Shown here: piece after piece, positions 1-8,710 of the stretch
Position numbering within the stretch: the stretch's first letter is position 1
How the letters are laid out: each line of letters starts with the position of its first letter
Assembly: GCF_030690045.1 (NCBI RefSeq)
Contig: NZ_JAUYHK010000003.1
Span: 1 to 64,000 of the forward strand
Direction: 5' to 3'
DNA: 64,000 bases
Origin: Thalassospira sp.
GTDB lineage: Bacteria; Pseudomonadota; Alphaproteobacteria; Rhodospirillales; Thalassospiraceae
Position numbers and translations under genes: made by a program
Notes under the pieces: generated by a model
Told to the model about the DNA's origin: nothing
The model's database searches: none
What the model saw: the letters and a program-made list of their open reading frames with translations, nothing else

Positions 1-372
1 GCCCCCGAATCGCCAACCCGGCAGGACCGATGCACACAAGACGGACTACCCCCGTGGGACTTTGGCGAGGCTCCATCAGGGGTACTTGATATGGCGCCCA
101 TACCCCCGTCTGCCTCACAAGCCGCATCCGAAAATGCAGGCTTGGGTCTTCCTTCCACCGCCGGGCCTTCGCCCCGCGTTAACCGAACCCGCCGCAAGAT
201 GGCCCGGCCAAAACCCGCCTTTCCCGCAATCACGGGAACCGGACAGGCCCGGACAAACCTCGTGCCTCCGCCCGCCGCGCAACTCGCCCGGCAACGGACC
301 CACCACCCGCTCCTGCCACCCCCGGCAAGGCCGGATGGTTCCCGCCCCGATCAGGGCAGGACGTGCCACCAA

Positions 373-395
373 CAAGACGCAATTCGGGCGTCTTG
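373..395. other. Hairpin downstream of the micro-ORF, copy A
   Basis: CAAGACGC and GCGTCTTG form 8-bp arms around a 7-nt loop. The element is unchanged in copy B at 43430-43452. There is no good T-run after it, so termination is uncertain. Confidence 0.45.
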
Positions 396-408
396 ACAAA
401 TGGCCGGG

Positions 409-510
409 TTAGCGGACCCGCGCAGGGCCTCCGTAATGGCTTTTCCACCCGCCGGTCATAATCTTGCTGGCTTGTCCGCCATCCTGTCTGTGTTTGTAAC
501 GCATCATCAT
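409..510 (-). CDS. 33-aa micro-ORF of repeat copy A
   Basis: The ORF starts with three Met codons (MMMRYKHRQD) and ends WKSHYGGPARVR before TAA. A purine-rich ribosome binding site (GAGGAAAGAGG) lies just upstream. The partner ORF at 43309-43416 is 35 aa and differs by two whole inserted codons and several substitutions in the middle, while frame and C-terminus are kept, which is what selection on a peptide would leave. The peptide is basic, has no signal sequence or membrane segment, and I do not recognise its family. It could be a free microprotein or a leader peptide. The stop codon sits in a small hairpin (CGGGT/ACCCG). Confidence 0.5.
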   Translation of the reverse strand: MMMRYKHRQDGGQASKIMTGGWKSHYGGPARVR

Positions 511-537
511 CGCCTCTTTCCTCTGGCCCAAACGCAA

Positions 538-568
538 AAACCCGCAAGGCACAAGGCCTTGCGGGTTT
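538..568 (-). terminator. Terminator-like hairpin between promoter and micro-ORF, copy A
   Basis: Arms AAACCCGCAAGGC and GCCTTGCGGGTTT pair perfectly over 13 bp with a 5-nt loop, followed on the minus strand by TT GCG. It lies inside the transcribed leader, upstream of the micro-ORF, so it would act as an attenuator rather than an end-of-gene terminator. Copy B has identical arms and a different loop. Confidence 0.6.
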
Positions 569-583
569 CGGTTCGGGCGGATT

Positions 584-614
584 TATCCCCTTGACTTTTC
601 TGTTATGCCACAGC
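584..614 (-). promoter_or_regulatory. Sigma70-like promoter of the copy A micro-ORF
   Basis: On the minus strand TTGATT is followed after 17 nt by CATAAC. Copy B keeps both hexamers and the exact 17-nt spacing although spacer bases differ. Coordinates are approximate to a few bases. Confidence 0.5.
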
Positions 615-952
615 GAAAAGAACAAATCAAGAACTTTTTTCAGAAAATCTGAAAAAATCCATCTAATCTTAAAACTATCAACTTTTTCAAGGAGTTAATT
701 TATATTATGCGGCTGGATGCTAGAACATGCACCGAACTACCCAACAACCCACGTAAAGTGATTTTTTTCGCTATTGCCTGTTGGGATCTAAGAATGAAAG
801 TGTAGTAAATTTGTGCAGACAAGCGTTAAATATTGCGCAAATCAGCATCTTCTGACATCTTTGCTTAACTCATAAAATTAAGCTTAAATCAAAAATTGAT
901 TTGCTAACAACATCAAAATTTTTCATTGCCTATATATCCGGAGAACATACGA

Positions 953-1576
953 ATGTTTTCACCTGGTCATTTAGATAAAATTTATATTTCTGGAAAATTA
1001 ACATCAGAAGATTGGAAGAAATTAAAATTCAAGATTGAAAAATATAATGATTTAGACACATGGGCTGAAGCGTACAATTCTTTCTTATGGAATCGACTCA
1101 ACACAAGATATCTATCACCAATTGGCATTTTACAAAAACATGGAAATTTTGAAGGTGAAGGATATTCAATAGTATCAATTCAGTGCGCATTAATAGAATT
1201 TATCGCCGCATTAAGAGTAGGAAAATCTTATGTATTTTCTAGAAATCCTCAAAATAATGAGTATTCTCGCAGCAAAGATCTATACATTAATTTCTTGAGC
1301 AAAGCACCTATTTTTAAAGATTTTTTTGATGAAGAATCTGCATTGGAATTTTATGTATCAATCCGCTGCGCCTTATTACACGAAGCATGCACTAAAAATG
1401 GATGGAGAATCTGGGCTTTCGGAGATATCCCTATAAACTCGAGATCAAAAATTGTATTTCGAGAAAAACTTCATGACACAATATTGACTTATCTTGAAAA
1501 TTATAAAGCAGAACTCTTGAAAAATCCGGAAATTCAGTCAGCATTTATCCGAAAATTTGACAGTCTCTGTGAATAA
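953..1576 (+). CDS. HEPN-like protein of unknown function in an AT-rich islet
   Basis: A 207-aa protein. ATG 953 is preferred because CCGGAG lies 9 nt upstream; a TTG at 926 would add nine residues. The segment around residues 136-152 (SIRCALLHEACTKNGW) contains R138-X4-H143, the signature spacing of HEPN ribonuclease domains, and residues 69-85 form a helix-like GEGYSIVSIQCALIEF block that I associate with the same family of uncharacterised proteins. Base composition is far more AT-rich than neighbouring genes, so it was probably acquired by transfer. It stands alone, with no nucleotidyltransferase partner next to it. RNase or defence function is an inference from the motif; HEPN proteins can also be non-catalytic. 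Confidence 0.6.
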   Translation: MFSPGHLDKIYISGKLTSEDWKKLKFKIEKYNDLDTWAEAYNSFLWNRLNTRYLSPIGILQKHGNFEGEGYSIVSIQCALIEFIAALRVGKSYVFSRNPQNNEYSRSKDLYINFLSKAPIFKDFFDEESALEFYVSIRCALLHEACTKNGWRIWAFGDIPINSRSKIVFREKLHDTILTYLENYKAELLKNPEIQSAFIRKFDSLCE

Positions 1577-1587
1577 ACATGTAACTC

Positions 1588-4500
1588 TTACTCCGCCGCA
1601 TCCGACCCCAACCGGTTCAGGGATCGCGTCATCAAGGCCCGCAATTTCGCCGGTCGCAAGGGCTTGTTCAGCAACGAAAAATTCTCTGCCCGTATCAGTT
1701 CGGCGGTTTCGGTGCTGCGGTCGGCTGTGATCACCACCGCAGGCACGTCAAAGCCATGCCCATCGCGCAAACGGCGCAGCACATCCAGCCCGGTTTCACC
1801 GGCGCTAAGATGATAATCGGCAAGGATGATATCGGGGGCAAACGCGGTGGTGCCGTCATCTGGCATCAGCAATGTGGCGCATTCCGCCCCGGATCGCGCC
1901 GTTGCCACCACGCAATTCCAGTTTTCCAGCATCGCCGTCATGCCATCGAGAATATCGGGTTCATTATCAATGCACAAAACCCGCACCCCGCCCAGTTCGC
2001 CCGCCATCCGGCGACGCGGCACCCCGCCTGCGATTTCGGGCGCGGCAATGCCCAGCGGCACATCCACCGAAAACACCGTGCCCCGACCGGGGCGCGAGCG
2101 CACCGACACATGATGATCCAGCGACCGGCCCAGCCGCTCCACAATGGCAAGGCCAAGGCCAAGCCCCTTGATATCGCTGTTTTCCGGGCTTTCAAGACGG
2201 TGGAATTCGCGAAAAATGATTTTCAGTTTGTCTTCGGGGATGCCCGGCCCGCTGTCCCAAACCTCGATTCGCACATGATCGCCGCGCATCCGGCACCCCA
2301 CCACCGTGCCGCCCTTGCGGGTATAGCGCAGAGCGTTGGAAATGAAATTTTGCAGGATGCGGCGCAAAAGGCGGCTGTCGGATCGGACCCAGACATCGCG
2401 GCTTTTGACACCGAATCGCAAACCGGCCTTTTCGGCAATCGGGGTAAATTCGGTTTTCAGGGCATCCAGAATCCGCGACAACGGAAAATCGCGAATCGTC
2501 GGCGGCATCGCCCCGGCATCGAGTTTACAGATATCGAGCAACTCATTGAGCAGTTCCTCCACCCCCTTAAGCGACAAATCAACCTTGCCCGCCAGATCGG
2601 CGGCCTCGGCCGACAATTCCTTGCCGCCCAGTGCCACGGTAAATAACCGCGCCGCATTCAGGGGTTGCAGCAAATCATGGCTGGCGGCGGCAAAAAACCG
2701 GGTTTTGGTGTCATTGGCGGTTTCGGCCTGTTCCTTGGCCACCGACAATTCGCTATTGAGGTCTTCCAGCGCGCTGGTGCGTTCCACCACGCGCTGCTCC
2801 AGGCTTTCATTGGCTTCTTTCAAGGCCTGTTCGGCCATGCGGCGCGCCGTGATATCGTGATAGATACAGAAATAGCCAATCACCGCCCCGGTATCGTCAA
2901 AATGCGGGATATAGGTGCCTTCGGCATAACGGTCGCCGCTTTCGCCTTCCATCGGCGGAAAATCGATTTCAAAGCTTTGCCGGTATCCTTTCAGCACCGC
3001 CGCAATCATGGTGCGCACCCGTTCATACCGCGCCTCGCCCAAGGCTTCGCGCACCGTCAACCCATGGGCGGAGGCCCGGCGCAGCCCGAACATCCGTTCA
3101 TAGGGCCGGTTGGTAAAGCGCAACCGTTCGGCCTTGTCGGCATAGGCAATCATCACCGGGATATTGTCGGTATAGATGCGGATATTGCGTTCGCTTTCGC
3201 GCAGGGCTTCTTCGGTCCGCACCCGCGCGGTAATATCGGCAATCGTGGCAACAAAGCCGCCATCGGGCATCGGATTGGTGCGGATTTCCAGAACCATGCC
3301 ATCCGACCGCCGCCTTTCATAGGTATGGGGCAACCGGCGCATTTGCGGGGCGGCGTTGCGGCCCAGCAACACCTCGATATCCACCCCGCGCGGGCCATTG
3401 TCGCGGCAGGTAGCGACCAGTTCGTTTAACGGCAATGTCACTTCGATCTTGCTGGCCGGAATCCCCAAAAGATCGATAAAACGATGGTTCCATGTCGCCA
3501 GCCGTAAATCACTGTCAAACACCCCCACCCCTTGCGAGATATTTTCAAGGGTATTAAGCAACAGATCGCGGTTGAATTTGATGGCCTCCGATGCCTCGTC
3601 CAGCAATTCCATCGCATCGCGCCGCGATACCGCCTTGTCAGGCAACAACAACGCCATCACCACCCGCGATGATGCCGCCCCCACCGCGCCGCTTAACAAA
3701 TGTTCGGTAAAACCGGCGGCGTCGATATCGGCCATGTCGGTGCGTTTGGCGTCGCCCCCACGATTTTGCAAATAGGTGCGAAAGGCGCGCTGCGCCCATT
3801 GCGTGCCCAGAAACCGGGCGGCAAGGTCTTCCAGATCGCCAATCGTCACCCGGCCAGGCCAGGTATCGTTGCGTGTCCGGTCCGGCTTGCGGTCGATATC
3901 GACAAAAATCTGGGCCTGACGGCGCTGTGTCACCCCCTGAACGCCGGTGGCCGATCCGACAAACATCAGGAAAATATTGACGCCAAGGCTCCAGATCACG
4001 CCATGCGTCAACGGATCGTCAATCATGGCCCCCAATAACGCATGGGGCCGCAACAACCCCATGCCCAGCGGCCCGTCCGTCAGGATCGACATCGGCAACA
4101 ACCCGCTTTGCACAAAGGATGGCAACAACAGGGTATAGCACCACAAGGCAAACCCGCCGAGCAGCCCCAGACGCACCCCGGTCCGATTGACCGATTTCAG
4201 ATACAGGGCCGCCAGAATCGCCGGGCCAAATTGCGCCACGGCGGCAAAGGACAACATGCCGATATCGGCAAGGGCGTATTTTTCGCTCAGAAACCGGTAA
4301 AAACCATAGGCCAGAAACAGAATGACAATGATCGCCGCCCGCCGGATTTTCAGCAAAATCTGGCTGACATCGCCCGATGCCGCATCGCGCATTTTGCGCC
4401 CGCGCAGCAAAATCGGCATGATCAGGTCATTGCAAACCATCGTCGATACCGCAACGCACGATACAATCACCATGCCGGTACTGGCCGAAAGCCCGCCGAC

Positions 4501-5523
4501 AAAGGCAAAAATCGCCAGCGCATCCTGCCCGCCCATCAAGGGCAGGGTCAGAACAAAGGTATCGGGGTTGACCGCACTGTCACCGTCAAACAACAACAAA
4601 CCGGCCACCGCAATCGGCACCACAAAAATATTGATCGCCACCAGATAGGCCGGAAACAGCCAACGCGCCGATTTCAAATTCCGCTTGTCGTCATTTTCAA
4701 CAAAGGTCACATGAAACTGGCGCGGCAAACAGAAAATCGCAAACAGCGCAATCACCGTGGCGACATAGAAATTGGGCGTCAACCATGTCTGCCGGTCAAA
4801 GATTCGCTGAATTTCAACATGCTCCTGCGACCGGGCATACAAATCGCCAAATCCGTCAAACAGGCCATAAACCACAAAAAAACCGACCATCAGCAAGGCC
4901 AGCAATTTGACCAGGCTTTCAAACGCCACCGCCAGAATCAGACCGTCATGATGTTCGGACGCATGGATATAACGCACCCCGAACAATATGGCGAACACCG
5001 CCATCAGGATGGTGACGTAAAAGGCGGTATCCTTGGTGAAATTCGTGGCACCGTGCCGCACCACATCCTCGCCCACCGGCCCGATCAGCACATCAAACGA
5101 AATCGACACCGCCTTGAGCTGCAAGGCGATATAGGCCAGAACCCCCACCACCGCGATCAGGGCAACAAGGGCCGCAAGGCTTTGGCTTTTGCCATAACGC
5201 GACCCCAGAAAATCGGCAATCGAGGTGATGTTCTGTTCACGGCAGATCGTGGCGATCTTGACCATCACCGGATAAAACACCAGAACCATGATGATCGGGC
5301 CAAGATAGATCGGCAAAAAGGCAAGGCCCCGCACCGATGCGGTGCCGACCGACCCGAAAAAGGTCCAACTGGTGCAATAAACCGCCATCGACAGGGCATA
5401 GATCGTCGGTTTCAGCCCAGATGACCGCCATTTATCGGCATGTTTGTCACCATAATGGGCAATGGCAAACAACAGGCCGATATAGGCCATGGCAACGATA
5501 AAGATCAAACCACCCTGAAGCAT
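1588..5523 (-). CDS. SSS-PAS hybrid sensor histidine kinase/response regulator
   Basis: A 1311-aa membrane kinase. Residues ~1-530 are a multi-span sodium:solute symporter-like domain, as in CbrA-type kinases. Two PAS domains follow (~640-760 and ~780-900), then a coiled coil, then HisKA with the phospho-acceptor in SHDLLQP (H949). The ATPase domain shows the N box (QNFISNAL) and glycine boxes (DSGPGIPE, GLGLGLAI). A receiver domain ends the protein, with D1236 in ILADY and K1287 in LLNKP. It probably couples transport or binding of a small carbon compound to a phosphorelay. No separate regulator gene lies beside it, so the output protein is unknown. Confidence 0.9.
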   Translation of the reverse strand: MLQGGLIFIVAMAYIGLLFAIAHYGDKHADKWRSSGLKPTIYALSMAVYCTSWTFFGSVGTASVRGLAFLPIYLGPIIMVLVFYPVMVKIATICREQNITSIADFLGSRYGKSQSLAALVALIAVVGVLAYIALQLKAVSISFDVLIGPVGEDVVRHGATNFTKDTAFYVTILMAVFAILFGVRYIHASEHHDGLILAVAFESLVKLLALLMVGFFVVYGLFDGFGDLYARSQEHVEIQRIFDRQTWLTPNFYVATVIALFAIFCLPRQFHVTFVENDDKRNLKSARWLFPAYLVAINIFVVPIAVAGLLLFDGDSAVNPDTFVLTLPLMGGQDALAIFAFVGGLSASTGMVIVSCVAVSTMVCNDLIMPILLRGRKMRDAASGDVSQILLKIRRAAIIVILFLAYGFYRFLSEKYALADIGMLSFAAVAQFGPAILAALYLKSVNRTGVRLGLLGGFALWCYTLLLPSFVQSGLLPMSILTDGPLGMGLLRPHALLGAMIDDPLTHGVIWSLGVNIFLMFVGSATGVQGVTQRRQAQIFVDIDRKPDRTRNDTWPGRVTIGDLEDLAARFLGTQWAQRAFRTYLQNRGGDAKRTDMADIDAAGFTEHLLSGAVGAASSRVVMALLLPDKAVSRRDAMELLDEASEAIKFNRDLLLNTLENISQGVGVFDSDLRLATWNHRFIDLLGIPASKIEVTLPLNELVATCRDNGPRGVDIEVLLGRNAAPQMRRLPHTYERRRSDGMVLEIRTNPMPDGGFVATIADITARVRTEEALRESERNIRIYTDNIPVMIAYADKAERLRFTNRPYERMFGLRRASAHGLTVREALGEARYERVRTMIAAVLKGYRQSFEIDFPPMEGESGDRYAEGTYIPHFDDTGAVIGYFCIYHDITARRMAEQALKEANESLEQRVVERTSALEDLNSELSVAKEQAETANDTKTRFFAAASHDLLQPLNAARLFTVALGGKELSAEAADLAGKVDLSLKGVEELLNELLDICKLDAGAMPPTIRDFPLSRILDALKTEFTPIAEKAGLRFGVKSRDVWVRSDSRLLRRILQNFISNALRYTRKGGTVVGCRMRGDHVRIEVWDSGPGIPEDKLKIIFREFHRLESPENSDIKGLGLGLAIVERLGRSLDHHVSVRSRPGRGTVFSVDVPLGIAAPEIAGGVPRRRMAGELGGVRVLCIDNEPDILDGMTAMLENWNCVVATARSGAECATLLMPDDGTTAFAPDIILADYHLSAGETGLDVLRRLRDGHGFDVPAVVITADRSTETAELIRAENFSLLNKPLRPAKLRALMTRSLNRLGSDAAE

Positions 5524-5648
5524 GCGGTCTTGCGCCTTTTTGTTCCGGCCTGCCGGGCCGTTATTGGGGTCGGATTTTATCTATACCACGGCGAAGGCTT
5601 GCTCTAAAACGACGGACATTCCGTGTCAGACCAATTATTGATAGAACC

Positions 5649-6038
5649 ATGTCCACCCATTATGCCTTTTACACCGGTATTTTGCGCTTTGTTGCCCAAA
5701 AAACCGCAACCGATGATCCTGAAATCCGCGTCATGATGGCCCATCTGACCGGCATTGCCACCGCGATTGAACAATCCGGGCGGTTTGGCATTGCCCGTGA
5801 CGCCTGCGAAAATGCCGCCCGCGCCTTTGCCGGGGTCGCCAAATTCTTGCAGGAACGCATCCTGCCCGAGGCCCTGGCCGATGGCAATCGTGGGGCCGTC
5901 AAACAATTGACCTGGGCGATTGAAACATCGCTTCTGATGGCTGCCGAACTGGTCAAACGCATCAATCATGATGATTTCGCGGGGCAAGACAGCTTTGTCC
6001 TTGATCTGCCCCGCCCGCCGCAAACGGCGATGAATTAG
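5649..6038 (+). CDS. Small hypothetical protein, helical
   Basis: A 129-aa protein, diverging from the kinase across a 125-bp gap. It has no signal peptide or membrane span and looks mostly alpha-helical, with Ala-rich amphipathic stretches. A reverse frame covers the same DNA, but the plus-strand frame has the more usual amino-acid makeup and ends just before a terminator. I do not recognise the family. Confidence 0.6.
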   Translation: MSTHYAFYTGILRFVAQKTATDDPEIRVMMAHLTGIATAIEQSGRFGIARDACENAARAFAGVAKFLQERILPEALADGNRGAVKQLTWAIETSLLMAAELVKRINHDDFAGQDSFVLDLPRPPQTAMN

Positions 6039-6051
6039 GCCACGTCATAAA

Positions 6052-6079
6052 AAAAGCGGCATCCGAAGACGCCGCTTTT
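6052..6079. terminator. Bidirectional terminator
   Basis: AAAAGCGGC and GCCGCTTTT arms with a 10-nt loop lie between convergent genes, serving both the small hypothetical gene and the TRAP binding protein gene. Confidence 0.75.
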
Positions 6080-6102
6080 ACAGATTATCGGGGAGGTCCT
6101 GA

Positions 6103-7194
6103 TCAGGCGCCCCAGACCTTGGCCCGCTGCATCATGCCGGTGGCCTCAAATTCCTTGCCATAGATCGCCGATTTTTTGACGAAATCCATATAGGATGTGT
6201 AAATCCGCTGGTTCAGGTCATTTTTGGCGGCGATTTCTTCGACGGCCGCCTGCGATGCTTCGGCCAGCGCCAGAATCACATCATCCGGGAAATGGCGCAC
6301 ATCAATGCCCTTTTCCAGAATCGCCGGATAGGCCTGGATGTTGTTGAACGCGAAATCGGCAAGGGTTTCCTCGGCATTGGCCTGGGCGGCAACCCGGACG
6401 ATTTCCTGAATATCTTCCGGCAGGGCGTCAAATTTATCCTTGGCGATAAACACTTCAATGCCCGTGCCCGGCTCGTGGAAGGCCGGGGTATAGTAATATT
6501 TCGCCACCTGCGTCAGACCAAAGGCGAAATCGTTCCACGGTCCGACCCATTCGGCGGCATCAATCGCCCCGCTTTGCAGGGCCGGCAGAATTTCCGCCGC
6601 CGGAAGCAGGGTCACATTCGCGCCCAAACGGCGCATCGCCTCGCCGCCAATCCCGGCATAACGCATTTTAACGCCCTGAAGATCGGCAACAGAATTGATT
6701 TCCTTGTTGAACCAGCCCCCGGCCTGCATCCCGGTATTCCCGGCATAAAGCGGCAGGACATTGAACTGGGCATATAATTCTTCCCACAAGGCCTGCCCGC
6801 CGCCAAACCGCAGCCAGCCCGACAATTCCCAGCCCATCAGGCCAAACGGAATGGTCGAAAAGAAATTCAACGCCGCATCCTTGCCCGCCCAGTAATAAGG
6901 CGTGCCATGCGCCAGATCGGCCACACCCTGTTCAACCGCATCAAGGCATTCAAAGGCCGGAACAAGTTCACCCGCGCCATAGACATTGATCGTCAGGCGG
7001 CCATTGGTCATTTTGGTGACGCGCGCAGCGAATTTTTCGCCATTCGCCCCCAGACCCGGTGTGCCTTTGGGCCACGGCATCACCATGCGCCAGGTGATAT
7101 TTTCCTGCGCACGGGCAATCGCCGGGGCAGCAATCCCGCCCACAACGGCAGTGGCAGCCAGTCCGGCACCTTTAAGGAAATTGCGACGTTTCAT
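6103..7194 (-). CDS. TRAP transporter solute-binding protein, TakP-like (paralog 1)
   Basis: A 363-aa DctP-family periplasmic protein. The start at 7194 is chosen because GGAG precedes it and it gives a twin-arginine signal (MKRRNFLKGAG, then AxA near residue 28). The block GAIDAAEWVGPWND resembles the ligand-binding region of TakP-type proteins, which bind 2-oxo acids with a cation; the ligand here is unproven. It has the same length as, and is closely similar to, the next gene upstream (7386-8477), so the pair arose by tandem duplication. No DctQ or DctM genes lie nearby. Confidence 0.88.
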   Translation of the reverse strand: MKRRNFLKGAGLAATAVVGGIAAPAIARAQENITWRMVMPWPKGTPGLGANGEKFAARVTKMTNGRLTINVYGAGELVPAFECLDAVEQGVADLAHGTPYYWAGKDAALNFFSTIPFGLMGWELSGWLRFGGGQALWEELYAQFNVLPLYAGNTGMQAGGWFNKEINSVADLQGVKMRYAGIGGEAMRRLGANVTLLPAAEILPALQSGAIDAAEWVGPWNDFAFGLTQVAKYYYTPAFHEPGTGIEVFIAKDKFDALPEDIQEIVRVAAQANAEETLADFAFNNIQAYPAILEKGIDVRHFPDDVILALAEASQAAVEEIAAKNDLNQRIYTSYMDFVKKSAIYGKEFEATGMMQRAKVWGA

Positions 7195-7324
7195 GAAGAG
7201 CTCCAATTTTTTTGATATATTTTTGCGTGAAGATGGCAAGGCAATGCCATTAATAACATGCTGAACCAAGGAAATTACCTTTTTTAGCGTCCGGATCAAT
7301 CAATCTTTGCGCGACACAGTATCG

Positions 7325-7357
7325 AAAAAGGGCCGCCCGCATCGGGCAGCCCTTCGT
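7325..7357 (-). terminator. Terminator after the second TRAP binding protein gene
   Basis: On the minus strand GGGCTGCCCG and CGGGCGGCCC form a stem with a 3-nt loop followed by TTTTTCG, placed just past the stop of the 7386-8477 gene. It separates the two paralogs into different transcription units. Confidence 0.7.
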
Positions 7358-7385
7358 TTGGTCCGGTTCACACGAGGATAAGGGC

Positions 7386-8477
7386 TTAATAACCCCAGAC
7401 CCGGGCACGGTGCAAAAGCCCCGTCGCCTCAAATTCCTTGCCATAACGGGCGGCTTTTTTGACCAAATCCATGTAAGAGTCATAAATCCGCTGATGGAGT
7501 TCGCCCTGGGCGGCGATTTCCGCGACCGCGGCCTGGGACTGCTCGGCCAGCGCCATGATGACCTCATCGGGAAACTGGCGAACTTCAACGCCCTTGTCGA
7601 TCAGCGGCTGATAGGATTGCAGGTTGTTATAGGTAAAATCCGCCAGTGTTTCTTCGGAAATCGCCTGTGCGGCATACCGGATGATCGCCTGCATATCGGC
7701 CGGAAGGGCGTCGAATTTGTCCTTGGCAATGAAAATTTCCAACCCCGGTCCGGGTTCATGGAAGGCCGGGGTATAGTAATATTTCGCCACCTGATACAGC
7801 CCGAATGCCAGATCGTTCCACGGCCCGACCCATTCAGCGGCATCAATCGCCCCGCTTTGCATCGCCGGCAGAATCTCGCCGGGCGGCAACATGGTGATAT
7901 TGGCCCCCAAACGGCGCATCGCCTCGCCACCCAGACCGGCATAGCGCATCTTGATGCCCTTGATATCCTCGACCGAATTGATTTCCTTGTTGAACCAGCC
8001 GCCCGCCTGCATGCCCGAATTCCCGGCATAAAACGGCACGACATTGAACTGGGCATAGGTTTCTTCCCACAATTCCTGCCCGCCGCCAAACCGCAGCCAT
8101 GCCGACAATTCCCACGCGGTCAGACCAAACGGGATGGTCGAAAAGAAATGCAATGCCTGGCTTTTGCCCTGCCAGTAATACGGGGTGCCATGCGCCATTT
8201 CGACGACACCCTGTTCGACCGCATCCATACATTCAAACGGCGGCACCAGTTCACCGGCACCATAAACCGTGATTGACAGGCGGTCGTTGCTCATTTCCTT
8301 GACGATGGCGGCAAATTTTTCGGCATTGGTGCCCAGCCCCGGCGTCCCCTTGGGCCACGGCATCACCATGCGCCATTTCAGGCTTTCCTGTGCCGATACA
8401 ATCGCCGGTGCGGCAATGCTGGCCGCAGCCGCCCCAACACCCAGTCCGGCACGTTTTAAAAACTGGCGACGTTCCAT
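7386..8477 (-). CDS. TRAP transporter solute-binding protein, TakP-like (paralog 2)
   Basis: A 363-aa DctP-family protein with a twin-arginine-like signal (MERRQFLKRAG) and cleavage expected after SAQ/near residue 29. It carries the same AEWVGPWND block, the YYYTPAFHEPG segment and C-terminal helices as its neighbour. The two proteins differ throughout at scattered positions, so the duplication is not recent. It is transcribed away from the ABC importer genes. Like its paralog it has no local membrane subunits and must either share a distant DctQM pair or act as a soluble scavenger or sensor input. Confidence 0.88.
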   Translation of the reverse strand: MERRQFLKRAGLGVGAAAASIAAPAIVSAQESLKWRMVMPWPKGTPGLGTNAEKFAAIVKEMSNDRLSITVYGAGELVPPFECMDAVEQGVVEMAHGTPYYWQGKSQALHFFSTIPFGLTAWELSAWLRFGGGQELWEETYAQFNVVPFYAGNSGMQAGGWFNKEINSVEDIKGIKMRYAGLGGEAMRRLGANITMLPPGEILPAMQSGAIDAAEWVGPWNDLAFGLYQVAKYYYTPAFHEPGPGLEIFIAKDKFDALPADMQAIIRYAAQAISEETLADFTYNNLQSYQPLIDKGVEVRQFPDEVIMALAEQSQAAVAEIAAQGELHQRIYDSYMDLVKKAARYGKEFEATGLLHRARVWGY

Positions 8478-8710
8478 AATTTATCCCCTAACCGTTTCTG
8501 TTTTAGTGGTTTTTTGCGCGACCACTGCGAGAATGAGGGGATTTTGGCGAAAGCATCGACAAAACGCCACTGTTTTTGCGTGAAATAAAACAGCTTTTTT
8601 TCATGAACCGCCATCGCATTGCACCAAACCGGTCTGACAGCGTTGCAGCGGGCGGCAAATTCGATCACAGTAGGCTACCCGATATCACCGCCGACATGAC
8701 GGAGTGTTGC

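Larger units (their letters stand above)
1..657 (-). repeat. Copy A of a ~660-bp dispersed intergenic repeat (inverted partner at 43163-43833)
   Basis: Read on the minus strand, this stretch matches 43163-43833 of the plus strand almost end to end, with scattered substitutions and small indels. The match runs to the left window edge, so the true end of copy A is outside. Shared landmarks in order: an AT-rich inverted repeat, a sigma70-like promoter, a 13-bp-arm hairpin, a 33-35 codon ORF, a second hairpin, then about 400 bp of GC-rich DNA without a convincing gene. There is no transposase and no obvious target duplication, so this is not a recognisable insertion sequence. The long frames open through the GC-rich part are not alike in start or end between copies and are not called as genes. 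Confidence 0.9.
511..952. other. Gene-free stretch: repeat leader, then AT-rich islet flank
   Basis: 511-657 is the promoter and leader part of repeat copy A, including an inverted repeat with TTTTTTCAGA/TCTGAAAAAA arms. 658-952 is markedly AT-rich compared with the rest of the window. A 32-codon frame at 707-805 has an AGGAG 12 nt upstream but no supporting homology, so it is not called. Confidence 0.5.

Noticed and set aside
62-412. A 116-codon open frame through repeat copy A (and similar frames in copy B)
   Set aside because: High GC removes stop codons; starts, ends and frames do not agree between the two copies, and no family pattern is visible.
1-657. The idea that the paired repeats are the ends of a composite transposon
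   Set aside because: No transposase or integrase, no terminal inverted repeats, and the 42.5 kb between them holds ordinary core genes.
707-805. A 32-codon frame in the AT-rich islet with AGGAG upstream
   Set aside because: The spacing of about 12 nt is long and nothing else supports it.
4042-5424. A 460-codon frame opposite the sensor kinase
   Set aside because: It is fully antisense to a clear kinase gene and is rich in His, Gln and Arg, as expected of a shadow frame.
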